A stretch of 64,000 bases of DNA from Acinetobacter calcoaceticus ANC 3811 (lineage in GTDB: Bacteria; Pseudomonadota; Gammaproteobacteria; Pseudomonadales; Moraxellaceae): the NCBI RefSeq assembly GCF_000399665.1, contig NZ_KB976986.1, forward strand, positions 248,001-312,000. The letters run 5' to 3'. Both the position numbers and the translations under genes were made by a program. Of the stretch, positions 1-8,781 are shown in pieces (position 1 is the stretch's first letter; each line of letters opens with the position of its first letter). The notes below the pieces were generated by a model that worked only from the letters and a program-made list of their open reading frames with translations, ran no database searches and was not told the DNA's origin.

Positions 1-1
1 A

Positions 2-1372
2 AACAATAAGCACGAGTTAAAACAAGGCTTATCCAATCGGCATATTCAACTCATCGCGCTCGGAGGTGCGATCGGAACGGGGTTATTCTTAGGTCTTTCT
101 CAAACGATTAAACTGGCAGGTCCTTCAATTTTATTAGGATATGCAATTGCCGGAATTATTGCTTTCTTAATTATGCGTCATTTAGGTGAAATGGTTGTTG
201 AAGAACCCGTAAGTGGTTCATTTAGTTATTTTGCTAATAAGTATTGGGGGAAAATGGCTGGTTTTATGTCGGGCTGGAACTATTGGGTGTTATATGTACT
301 AGTAAGCATGGCTGAACTCAGTGCAATTGGAACCTTCATTCAGTTCTGGTGGCCTGAAATTCCCACTTGGATGACTGCTTTATTTTTCTTTATTTTAATT
401 AACGGCATTAACTTGGTGAATGTCCGCTTTTTTGGGGAATCCGAATTCCTATTTTCCTGCATTAAGATTGTTGCAATTTTAAGCATGATTGGTTTCGGTA
501 CTTATCTTTTATTTACAGGGTCTGCTGGTCCGCAAGCAGGAATTGCAAATTTATGGCAGCACGGTGGTTTCTTCCCGCACGGGATTCACGGTTTTGTCAT
601 GGCTTTAGCCGTTATTATGTTTGCATTTGGTGGCTTAGAGTTAATTGGTATTGCTGCGGCTGAAACTAAAAAACCTGAAACCACTATTCCAAAAGCAGTG
701 AACCAGATTGTTTATCGTATTTTAATTTTTTACATCGGTGCAATTGGGATCTTACTATGTCTTTACCCATGGAATATGGTTGCAGAAGGTGGTAGTCCAT
801 TTGTAATGATTTTCCAGTCATTAAACAGTAATGGTGTTGCGAACGTTTTAAACTTTGTAGTCTTAATTGCTGCTATTTCGGTTTATAACAGCTGTATCTA
901 TTGTAATAGTCGTATGTTGCATGGTTTAGCAGAGCAGGGTAATGCTCCAGCAATTTTGAAAAAAGTAAACAGCCGTGGTATTCCAGTTCCAGCCGCAGTT
1001 CTTTCTGCATCAATCACAGCAATATGTGTGGTTGTAAATTACCTGATTCCTGGTCAAGCTTTTCAGCTCTTTATGATGCTTGTTGTGGCGGCACTTGTTA
1101 TTAACTGGCTTATGATTTCAGTAACTCATTTGAAATTTACTAAAGCAATGAAATTGCAAAAACGTCAAACCAAGTTTCAAAGTATTCTTAGCCCATGGAG
1201 TAATTACTTAACCATTAGCTTTGTATGCTTCATTCTTATTATCATGGCAATGACGCCAGATATGAGATTGGCTGTGATTTTAGGCCCAATCTGGCTTGTT
1301 GTTTTGGCACTGATGTATTTCTTAAAGTATCGTAAAAAAATGGTAGCGATGCCAGAAGTACAATCGAATTAG
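2..1372 (+). CDS. aroP: Aromatic amino acid permease (5' truncated by window edge)
   Basis: Inner-membrane APC-family proton symporter for aromatic amino acids. The reading frame is already open at base 2 and encodes a family N-terminus (LSNRHIQLIALGGAIGTGLF) upstream of the first internal ATG at 173, so that ATG is not the start and only a few N-terminal residues are missing. Regions resembling E. coli AroP run throughout, including RHLGEMVVEEP, the GWNYWVLYVLV segment and the VYNSCIYCNSRML helix. About twelve hydrophobic segments are visible. The family call is firm; the exact substrate (Phe/Tyr/Trp versus other AAT substrates) is inferred from resemblance to AroP. Confidence 0.85.
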   Translation, partial: NNKHELKQGLSNRHIQLIALGGAIGTGLFLGLSQTIKLAGPSILLGYAIAGIIAFLIMRHLGEMVVEEPVSGSFSYFANKYWGKMAGFMSGWNYWVLYVLVSMAELSAIGTFIQFWWPEIPTWMTALFFFILINGINLVNVRFFGESEFLFSCIKIVAILSMIGFGTYLLFTGSAGPQAGIANLWQHGGFFPHGIHGFVMALAVIMFAFGGLELIGIAAAETKKPETTIPKAVNQIVYRILIFYIGAIGILLCLYPWNMVAEGGSPFVMIFQSLNSNGVANVLNFVVLIAAISVYNSCIYCNSRMLHGLAEQGNAPAILKKVNSRGIPVPAAVLSASITAICVVVNYLIPGQAFQLFMMLVVAALVINWLMISVTHLKFTKAMKLQKRQTKFQSILSPWSNYLTISFVCFILIIMAMTPDMRLAVILGPIWLVVLALMYFLKYRKKMVAMPEVQSN

Positions 1373-1848
1373 TTCACTAAATTTACAACGATATTGCGGT
1401 TACCTTACTTTAAGTAGGTAGCCCTTTATCTTTTGTCATATTATTTTCATGTTACAAAGAAATTATTATTTTTTAGCCTATTTAATAAGAGTTTTAGTAA
1501 TAAAATTATTTTTAGTATTAAAAGTAAAAACAGAGTTAAATAATCGATTTTTAAAATATTTATAATATATTTGAGTTTTATATTTTATAAATACTTAAAA
1601 TCTGTATTTTTAATTGATGTCATAATAGAGACTAATATACAGGGTAAAATACCCACTCGAGTTGAATTAAATATTTGATAATAGATAAAAAATAATAATG
1701 TGACAATTAACAATATCGAAATCATTAAAGCGTCATCATACTGTAACTTAATTGTCATATTTTCTATTCACAATGCAGCTATCGAAGAGCGTACAAGCAC
1801 TCAACAAAAAGTGACGTACAACCTATTGCATTAATGAGAGAGAACAGA
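1373..1848. other. AT-rich intergenic region upstream of pstS
   Basis: About 475 bp without a supportable ORF. The first two-thirds is very AT-rich, and I see no clear terminator for the permease. The last 120 bp holds the Pho box and the pstS leader. Confidence 0.6.
1731..1758 (+). promoter_or_regulatory. Pho box upstream of pstS
   Basis: Three PhoB-type half-sites in 11-bp phase: CGTCAT from 1731, CTGTAAC from 1741 and TTGTCAT from 1752. The 1741-1758 stretch, CTGTAACTTAATTGTCAT, closely follows the family consensus CTGTCATAWAWCTGTCAY. It lies about 90 bp before the pstS ATG, where it could replace a -35 element; a TATTCA at 1765 could be the -10. Phosphate-starvation control by PhoB is inferred. 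Confidence 0.7.
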
Positions 1849-2880
1849 ATGCGCTTAAATACACGTCAAATCGCAATTGCGTTAGCAGTAACTGGGGCAG
1901 CTGTAGCAACGACTGCAAATGCAGCTCGTGATACGATTCAAATTGCTGGTTCTTCAACTGTACTACCATTTGCCAGCGTTGTAGCTGAAGAGTTTGGTAA
2001 TACATTCCCTCAATTTAAAACTCCTGTAGTTGGTTCTGGCGGTTCTTCTGCTGGTTTGAAACAATTCTGTCAAGGCGTTGGCGATAACACAATCGACGTT
2101 GCTAACGCTTCTCGTAAAATTAAAAGCACTGAAATTGAAGCTTGTAACAAAGCTGGTGTAAAACAAATTCAAGAAATCAAAATTGGTTACGACGGTATCG
2201 TATTTGCGTCTAACTCACATAAAGCAGCTTATAAATTAAAACCTTACCATGTGTTTGCTGCGTTAGCTGCACAGTTACCTTCAAAAGGTAAGTTGGTTCC
2301 AAACCCATATACAAACTGGAACCAGATTGATAAATCACTTCCAAACGAACCAATTACTCTTGTAATTCCTGCATCTAACCACGGTACTCGTGAAGTTTTC
2401 CAAGAAAAAATGGTTGATGCTGGTTGTGAATCATATGAATACTTCAAGAGCCTAGATAAAGATGCTCAGAAGAAAGCATGTTCGACTTTCCGTAAAGACG
2501 GTCGTGTAATTGAAATTGCTGGTGACTACACAGAAACATTGGCTCGCTTAAAGACTTCTCCAAGTGCAGTAGGCGTGTTTGGTTTAAGTTTCTATGATAT
2601 GAACCGTGACAAGTTGCGTGTAGCTACAGTAAACAACGTTCTTCCATCTGAGAAAACAGTATTGAACGGTACATATCCTGTATCTCGTCCATTGTTCTTC
2701 TACGTGAAAGGCGAACATTTAAAATCAGTTAAAGGCTTACCGCAATATGTAGAATATTTCGTAAGCAAAAAAGCAACAGGTAAAGGTTCTAAAGCTGAAC
2801 GTGATGGCTTAATCGCAATGTCTGATGCTGAACGTGCAAAAGTATTGGCTGACTTTAAAGCGGGTAAAACTGTTAAATAA
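1849..2880 (+). CDS. pstS: Phosphate-binding periplasmic protein PstS
   Basis: Captures phosphate in the periplasm for the PstCAB importer. A signal peptide ends near TTANA-ARD. The mature protein opens with the phosphate-loop motif IAGSSTVLPFA and later has GSGGSSAGLKQFC, both typical of PstS-like binding proteins. There is no lipobox, so it should be soluble. Start: ATG 1849 has AGAGAGAA just upstream, whereas the in-frame ATG at 1834 has no Shine-Dalgarno; 343 aa results. First gene of pstS-pstC-pstA-pstB, about 100 bp before pstC and behind a Pho box. Confidence 0.93.
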   Translation: MRLNTRQIAIALAVTGAAVATTANAARDTIQIAGSSTVLPFASVVAEEFGNTFPQFKTPVVGSGGSSAGLKQFCQGVGDNTIDVANASRKIKSTEIEACNKAGVKQIQEIKIGYDGIVFASNSHKAAYKLKPYHVFAALAAQLPSKGKLVPNPYTNWNQIDKSLPNEPITLVIPASNHGTREVFQEKMVDAGCESYEYFKSLDKDAQKKACSTFRKDGRVIEIAGDYTETLARLKTSPSAVGVFGLSFYDMNRDKLRVATVNNVLPSEKTVLNGTYPVSRPLFFYVKGEHLKSVKGLPQYVEYFVSKKATGKGSKAERDGLIAMSDAERAKVLADFKAGKTVK

Positions 2881-2980
2881 GTTAGTTTGAATAGGGGCTG
2901 GTGATCTTGAGAGTTCATCAGCCTTTTTGTCTAACTTGTTTTTTCCAAATTATGACAATTGAGAAAACAGTGGAGAGTAC

Positions 2981-4360
2981 ATGAATCTGCTACTTATCGG
3001 TGTGTTGTTAGCCCTTGTGGCAATCGCATATCAACTTGGGCTAAGAAAGAGCCGTAGCCTAGCAGGTAAGGGAAGCAACTCGGCGATGTTACATTCTCGT
3101 CCTGGTTATTATGGTGCACTGGTTGGTCTTTGGTGCGGTATCCCTGCTTTTTTAATTTTGATCATTTGGAGCTTGGTTGAACCAAGTATTTTAAATCATA
3201 TTATTTTTAATAATATTCCCGCGTCTATAAGTGCTTCACTTGATGAAGCCGGCAGAAGTGTATTGGTTGACCGTGTTCAAGCGATTGCTTCTGGTTTTGG
3301 GGTAAGTGATAAACCGGCAGCCTATGAATTAGCAGCTGCACAACAGTTCGCAAAATTTCAAACCATTGGCTCTTTTGCCAAATTTGCTGTTGTAGTTTGT
3401 GCAGCTTTACTGGGTTTAGTTTGGGCAAAGAAAAAGATTAATCAACAATATCGTGCGCGTAACCAAGTTGAACGTGCCATTAATGTTGCTTTGATTTTAT
3501 GTTCTGGCGTTGCGATTTTAACAACCATCGGTATTGTGATGTCGATGTTTGGCGAAGCAATGCACTTCTTCCGTTTTGTAAGCCCGCTTGATTTCTTCTT
3601 CGGAACAGAGTGGAACCCAGGTTTTAGTACTTCGGGTAATGTTGAAGGTAGTTATGGTTTATTGCCATTGCTTTGGGGCACACTCATGGTCAGCGGCATT
3701 GCTTTACTCGTTGCCGTACCAATTGGATTAATGATTGCTATTTATTTAGCTGAATATGCGTCTTCGTCTTTACGCTCATGGGCAAAACCGGCGATTGAAG
3801 TTTTAGCAGGTATTCCAACAATTGTTTATGGTGTTTTTGCCATGATGATTATTGGTCCATTTTTCAAGACAGCTGGTGCTTACGTTGGTCTTGAAATTAA
3901 CGCGACCAGTGCTTTAACTGCTGGTTTCGTGATGGGGATTATGATTATTCCGTTTGTTTCTTCTTTATCAGACGACATTATTACCCAAGTCCCTCGTGCA
4001 CTACGTGACGGTTCTTTAGGACTTGGAGCAACGAAGTCAGAAACAATTCGTCAAGTTGTTTTACCTGCTGCGTTACCGGGTATTACGGGCGCCTTTTTAT
4101 TAGCTGTTTCTCGTGCCGTAGGGGAAACCATGATTGTAGTTTTGGCAGCAGGCAACAGCCCACTTTTACATGCAAATCCATTTGAAGCTGTTTCGACAGT
4201 GACCGTTACGATCGTAAAACAGTTAACTGGTGATACTGACTTTGCCAGCCCACAAGCTTTGGTTGCATTCGCGTTAGGTCTAACACTCTTTGTGATTACC
4301 TTATGTTTAAACATTGTTGCACTGTACATTGTGCGTAAATACCGTGAGCAATACGAATGA
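2981..4360 (+). CDS. pstC: Phosphate ABC transporter permease PstC (long form)
   Basis: Inner-membrane permease subunit of the high-affinity phosphate importer. The C-terminal half has the ABC permease core (IPIG...AEYASSSLR, GIPTIVYGVFAMMIIGP, and the EAA-loop region GLGATKSETIRQVVLPAALPG). At 459 aa it is about 140 residues longer than E. coli PstC. The extra N-terminal part carries a transmembrane pair and a soluble stretch around residues 70-130. GAGAG precedes the ATG. Its last 4 bp overlap the pstA start (ATGA), which indicates translational coupling. Confidence 0.93.
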   Translation: MNLLLIGVLLALVAIAYQLGLRKSRSLAGKGSNSAMLHSRPGYYGALVGLWCGIPAFLILIIWSLVEPSILNHIIFNNIPASISASLDEAGRSVLVDRVQAIASGFGVSDKPAAYELAAAQQFAKFQTIGSFAKFAVVVCAALLGLVWAKKKINQQYRARNQVERAINVALILCSGVAILTTIGIVMSMFGEAMHFFRFVSPLDFFFGTEWNPGFSTSGNVEGSYGLLPLLWGTLMVSGIALLVAVPIGLMIAIYLAEYASSSLRSWAKPAIEVLAGIPTIVYGVFAMMIIGPFFKTAGAYVGLEINATSALTAGFVMGIMIIPFVSSLSDDIITQVPRALRDGSLGLGATKSETIRQVVLPAALPGITGAFLLAVSRAVGETMIVVLAAGNSPLLHANPFEAVSTVTVTIVKQLTGDTDFASPQALVAFALGLTLFVITLCLNIVALYIVRKYREQYE

Positions 4361-5754
4361 GTACATCAAATACATCGTCTCCTATGGATCAGAACGTATT
4401 TGATCCAAAAGCTGCTGCTGAATCACGTGAACGACGTAAACAGGTCATCCAAAAATCTTTGGCTAAGCGTCACCGCAAAGAAAGAGCTTTTCGTTATGCT
4501 GGTTTCTCGGCAGTCGTAATTGGACTTGCATTCGTTGCGCTATTGTTTAGCAGTATTTTGGCAAAAGGTTTACCTGCTTTTTGGCAAACAAGCATGAATG
4601 TTCCAATTTACTTCGATCCGAAGGTGATTGATGCAGGTCCTTTACCTGTTCGTGGGCAGGGGGAAACACCTGCGCATTATCAAGAGCGTTATATCGACTG
4701 GCAAACCAAAATGGGTATGGTGGATTGGGACGGTATTATCGTAAATGGAATGATTGCTAAGGACCCAGCACTTGCTAGTCAACGTGATCATTTAAGTAGT
4801 CTTTATGCAAGTTCTGAGGCTTATCGTTTACGTGACATGGTTTTTGCAGACCCATCACTCATTGGTAAAAAAGAAAATATTAATTTCTTGGGTGATGCCA
4901 ATGTCGATGTCTGGTTAAAAGGTAATATTGACCGTTCATTGCCAGATGATCAGCAGCAACTTGAACCTGAAGTTCGTAAGCTTGCAGATGATTTAAAAGC
5001 AAAAGGTGTTCTTGAAAACACGTTCAATTTGAACTTGTTTAAGAATCCGGACTCTCGTAGTTCACCAGCAATTAGTGGTCTTGCAGGTGCATTCATGGGT
5101 TCATTGTTTATGATGCTGATTGTGATCATTATTGCAATTCCAATTGGTGTTGCCAGCGCAATCTATCTTGAAGAATTTGCTCCAAAAAATATTCTTACAG
5201 ACATTATTGAAGTCAACATCAATAACCTTGCTGCTGTTCCTTCAATTGTGTTTGGTTTACTCGGTGCAGCAATTTTTATTGGCTGGATGCATTTACCTTT
5301 ATCTGCTCCGTTTGTTGGTGGTTTAGTTTTAAGTTTAATGACGCTACCAACAGTCATTATTACGACACGTGCTTCATTAAAAGCAGTGCCACCTTCTATT
5401 CGACAAGCTGCACTTGGTTTGGGAGCTTCTAAGTTTCAAACCATTTTCCACCACGTTTTACCATTAGCTTTACCGGGCATTATGACTGGCTCGATTATTG
5501 GTGTTGCCCATGCGCTTGGTGAAACTGCGCCTTTACTTTTAATTGGAATGAGTGCATTCGTTGCAAGTATTCCAACAACTCCATTTGATCAATCAACCGC
5601 TTTACCTGTCCAGGTTTACTTATGGCAAGGTAATGAGTTGCGTAACTTCTTCGAAGGCCGTACTGCCGCTGCGATTATCGTACTACTTGCACTATTGATT
5701 GGTTTAAACAGTCTTGCAATTTGGTTACGTAAAAAGTTCGAAGTGCGTTGGTAA
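4357..5754 (+). CDS. pstA: Phosphate ABC transporter permease PstA (long form)
   Basis: Second membrane subunit of the phosphate importer. The transport core is C-terminal (IPIGVASAIYLEEF, NNLAAVPSIVFGLLG, and the EAA region ALGLGASKFQTIFHHVLPLALPG). The N-terminus is a charged, Arg/Lys-rich cytoplasmic segment, then a transmembrane helix at about residues 45-70, then a soluble insert of roughly 160 residues before the permease core. That gives 465 aa against about 296 in E. coli. The start overlaps the pstC stop; pstB follows after 13 bp. Confidence 0.93.
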   Translation: MSTSNTSSPMDQNVFDPKAAAESRERRKQVIQKSLAKRHRKERAFRYAGFSAVVIGLAFVALLFSSILAKGLPAFWQTSMNVPIYFDPKVIDAGPLPVRGQGETPAHYQERYIDWQTKMGMVDWDGIIVNGMIAKDPALASQRDHLSSLYASSEAYRLRDMVFADPSLIGKKENINFLGDANVDVWLKGNIDRSLPDDQQQLEPEVRKLADDLKAKGVLENTFNLNLFKNPDSRSSPAISGLAGAFMGSLFMMLIVIIIAIPIGVASAIYLEEFAPKNILTDIIEVNINNLAAVPSIVFGLLGAAIFIGWMHLPLSAPFVGGLVLSLMTLPTVIITTRASLKAVPPSIRQAALGLGASKFQTIFHHVLPLALPGIMTGSIIGVAHALGETAPLLLIGMSAFVASIPTTPFDQSTALPVQVYLWQGNELRNFFEGRTAAAIIVLLALLIGLNSLAIWLRKKFEVRW

Positions 5755-5767
5755 TAGAGGATAAATT

Positions 5768-6670
5768 ATGAATACTATTGATATTACGAATTCCTTAGAA
5801 AAGGATAAGTTAGTGAACACTGAACAATCTCAATTTACAGATAAATCGCAGAATCATGGCACTTCGTATGTTTCGCATTTTGAACCACACACTTCAAAAA
5901 AGCAGAACTCAACCGAAATCAAAATTAGTGCACAAGATGCCCATGTTTATTATGGTGATTTTGAAGCGATTAAGGGTATTGACCTCGATATTTACCAAAA
6001 CGAAGTGATTGCCTTTATTGGACCGTCTGGTTGTGGTAAATCGACCTTTCTTCGTACGATAAACCGCATGAATGACACCATTGATGGTTGCCGTGTGACA
6101 GGTAAGATTACACTCGATAACCACAATATTTATGATCCGAACCTTGATGTCGTATTATTACGTGCTCAGGTTGGTATGGTATTCCAAAAGCCAAATCCGT
6201 TCCCTAAAACTATTTTTGATAACGTGGCATATGGCCCTAAACTTCATGGTCTGGCGCGTAATAAATATGATCTTGAAGAAATTGTTGAAAATAGCTTGCG
6301 TAAAGCGGGTCTATGGGACGAAGTGAAAGATCGTTTGAATCAACCGGGTACTGGTTTATCAGGTGGTCAGCAACAACGTTTATGTATTGCACGTACCATT
6401 GCAGTAAGTCCTGAAGTGATTTTAATGGATGAGCCATGTTCTGCGCTTGACCCAATCGCAACAGCAAAAATTGAAGAATTGATTTCTGAATTGTCGAATC
6501 AATATACAATTGTGATTGTGACTCACTCAATGCAACAAGCGGCACGTGTGTCTGATCGTACTGCTTATTTCCATTTAGGTGATTTGATTGAAGTCAACTC
6601 AACTGAAAAAGTCTTTACTCAACCAGACCATCAGTTGACGGAAGCCTATATTACTGGACGATTCGGTTAA
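5768..6670 (+). CDS. pstB: Phosphate ABC transporter ATPase PstB
   Basis: Cytoplasmic ATPase that energises phosphate import through PstCA. Walker [10 protein letters not shown], signature LSGGQQQRL and Walker B VILMDEP are all present, with the H-loop in VIVTHSM. A hydrophilic N-terminal extension of about 45 residues precedes the ABC fold, giving 300 aa. A good terminator follows. phoU, which in many bacteria follows pstB, is not here; the next gene is sohB. Confidence 0.95.
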   Translation: MNTIDITNSLEKDKLVNTEQSQFTDKSQNHGTSYVSHFEPHTSKKQNSTEIKISAQDAHVYYGDFEAIKGIDLDIYQNEVIAFIGPSGCGKSTFLRTINRMNDTIDGCRVTGKITLDNHNIYDPNLDVVLLRAQVGMVFQKPNPFPKTIFDNVAYGPKLHGLARNKYDLEEIVENSLRKAGLWDEVKDRLNQPGTGLSGGQQQRLCIARTIAVSPEVILMDEPCSALDPIATAKIEELISELSNQYTIVIVTHSMQQAARVSDRTAYFHLGDLIEVNSTEKVFTQPDHQLTEAYITGRFG

Positions 6671-6684
6671 CTAGTCATCCATAC

Positions 6685-6711
6685 AAAAAAAGAGCCATGT
6701 GCTCTTTTTTT
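6685..6711 (+). terminator. Terminator after pstB
   Basis: Hairpin AAAAAGAGC-catgt-GCTCTTTTT followed by a T run, 15 bp after the pstB stop. It closes the pst operon. Confidence 0.85.
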
Positions 6712-6818
6712 TTATTTTATAAATGAAAATGAATCTATTTTGCAAAAACGCTATTGAATTTTAGTCAAAAGGACCACATCTTAAGGCTATAAAAGATAAC
6801 TTATGAGCTTAGAATTTT

Positions 6819-7781
6819 ATGTTATTCCATTTGCCTAAACTCCCTGCAGAAATACGTGTTAGTCATTTAAATGCACGTGTAAATGAACAGAGAAAAAAAA
6901 TTGCACAAACAACTGCAAGCCGTTTAGAACTTTTACAATTGGCTCAACAACTTGCTAAAGAAGCTAAAATTCGCCGTAAGAATAACCAGAAAATCTTTGT
7001 TTTAGATTTTAAGGGTGATATTCAAGCTTCAGCAGTTGAAAACATACGAGAAGAAATTACCCTCATTTTAGCAACTGCTAAAGCAGGTCGTGACCGTGTT
7101 GTGGTTCGCCTTGAAAGCCCTGGTGGCATGGTACATGGTTATGGTCTAGCAGCAGCTCAATTGGTACGCTTACGCGATGCAGGTTTCCATCTGACGATTT
7201 GTGTAGACAAAGTAGCAGCAAGTGGCGGCTACATGATGGCATGTATCGCAAATGAAATTATTACAGCGCCATTTGCTATTGTGGGGTCAATTGGTGTAGT
7301 TGCTCAGGTTCCAAATTTTAATCGTCTTTTAAAACAACACAATGTGGATTTTGAGCTTTACACAGCAGGGCAGTATAAGCGTACTGTGACCATGTTTGGT
7401 GAAAACACTCCTGAAGGTAAAGCAAAGTTCGAAGAAGAGCTTCAACAAACTCATGTGTTATTTAAACACTTTGTTGAAAAGTATCGACCACAACTTAATG
7501 TTGATAAAGTTGCTACAGGTGAACATTGGTATGGTGAAGATGCGCTTAATCTGAACCTTGTTGATAAATTACAAACATCTGATGAATATCTATTAGCTTT
7601 ATTACCACAACATGATGTCTATGTAATTAACACACGTAAGAAAGCAACCTTGGGTGAAAAGTTAGGTTTGCAAGCGGCACAAATGGCAGATAGCTTGATT
7701 CCCGCTGTAATGAATAAAGTTGTAGATAGCTTGGCCAAAGCCAATTCAACCTTAGTTCAAATACGCGATACTAGATTTTAA
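6819..7781 (+). CDS. sohB: S49-family peptidase, SohB-like
   Basis: Signal-peptide-peptidase-A-type serine protease. The catalytic serine is in KVAASGGYMMA and the catalytic lysine in the GQYKRTVT stretch, giving the S49 Ser/Lys dyad; VRLESPGGMVHGYG is the family motif before the active site. At 320 aa it lacks the hydrophobic N-terminal helix of E. coli SohB and starts with a short amphipathic piece instead. The Shine-Dalgarno before 6819 is weak, and an 11-codon ORF at 6803 overlaps the start. Terminator after the gene; single transcription unit. Confidence 0.85.
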   Translation: MLFHLPKLPAEIRVSHLNARVNEQRKKIAQTTASRLELLQLAQQLAKEAKIRRKNNQKIFVLDFKGDIQASAVENIREEITLILATAKAGRDRVVVRLESPGGMVHGYGLAAAQLVRLRDAGFHLTICVDKVAASGGYMMACIANEIITAPFAIVGSIGVVAQVPNFNRLLKQHNVDFELYTAGQYKRTVTMFGENTPEGKAKFEEELQQTHVLFKHFVEKYRPQLNVDKVATGEHWYGEDALNLNLVDKLQTSDEYLLALLPQHDVYVINTRKKATLGEKLGLQAAQMADSLIPAVMNKVVDSLAKANSTLVQIRDTRF

Positions 7782-7801
7782 TTAAGCTAAATTTTGAAAT
7801 A

Positions 7802-7831
7802 GAGAGTGCCTACATAGGTGCTCTTTTTTTA
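7802..7831 (+). terminator. Terminator after sohB
   Basis: GAGTGCCT-acat-AGGTGCTC (two G-T pairs) followed by seven T. Confidence 0.75.
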
Positions 7832-7918
7832 TGTGAATAATGAGAAAAAATTGATTAATATTTGTTTAAGTTTCAATTGTAAAAGTTATAGTTAACTTTT
7901 CACTTCTGAGTTTTTGTA

Positions 7919-8536
7919 ATGTCAAAAACATGGTCGCACATTGATATTTTGATACGCATTTTACATATCATTATTATGCTTGGTTTTATTGGTGCTTACT
8001 TTACTGGAGACAATGAAGATCTACACCAAGTCCACATGATGTTTGGGTACATACTTCTTATGAGTATTACCGTGCGAGTGATCTGGCACTTTTTGAGTCC
8101 ACGTATTTCAACTACAACACCGTTTGGCATTAAAAAGAGAAGTAGTGTGGCAATAAGTGCGATCAAAAAATCTTTAAGCCATGCAAAATTTAAGACGATT
8201 TTTTCTAAAAATTCAATTCATTCAATCAGCATTGCACTCTTTCAAATTTCAATTGTACTTATATTTCTCGTGATTCCAATTGTGGTGGGGCTAGGGTATG
8301 CGACTGAGCATGTTAATTTTTCTTTGAAAGACTTACATGAATTTTTTGCAAACTTGTTTTTAGCTTTGGTTTTGTTGCATGTTTCAACTCTTATTCTAAA
8401 TAGCATTTTCGCAAAACGTTTTCAGGGCTGGAGCATGCTAAAAATCACCCTATCAGATGCGAAAATAACTAAATTTGCCACTTTATGTCTTTTGATTCTA
8501 ATAGGTACTTTTAGCTTTTTTTACTTACGAATGTAA
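7919..8536 (+). CDS. Cytochrome b561-like membrane protein
   Basis: 205-aa protein with four or five hydrophobic helices. Helix-associated histidines (ILHIIIML; LHQVHMMFGY; DLHEFFANLFLALVLLHVS) fit a b-type haem-binding transmembrane cytochrome of the b561 / Ni-Fe-hydrogenase cytochrome b group. Such proteins pass electrons across the inner membrane. Redox partner and physiological role cannot be told from context: the upstream gene is closed by a terminator and the downstream Bap-like gene is 245 bp away. The Shine-Dalgarno is weak. Confidence 0.7.
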   Translation: MSKTWSHIDILIRILHIIIMLGFIGAYFTGDNEDLHQVHMMFGYILLMSITVRVIWHFLSPRISTTTPFGIKKRSSVAISAIKKSLSHAKFKTIFSKNSIHSISIALFQISIVLIFLVIPIVVGLGYATEHVNFSLKDLHEFFANLFLALVLLHVSTLILNSIFAKRFQGWSMLKITLSDAKITKFATLCLLILIGTFSFFYLRM

Positions 8537-8781
8537 AATGATGGCCCTAATAGAGGCGAAATTTAGTAAATATTAGAATATGTAATATTTCAGATTGATA
8601 TAAATTTTATGAGGAATAAATATTTTAATTAAAAGTCAAAAATAATTATTGATAAATATCCTTTTTGAATTGTGATAAACACATGGTTTTGATATTTTAA
8701 ACAGCAATAAAATAGCTTTTAGATGAATCATTTAAAAAGTTAGACATTTAAAAATATAACTGAAATTCAGGATAGGAAATA

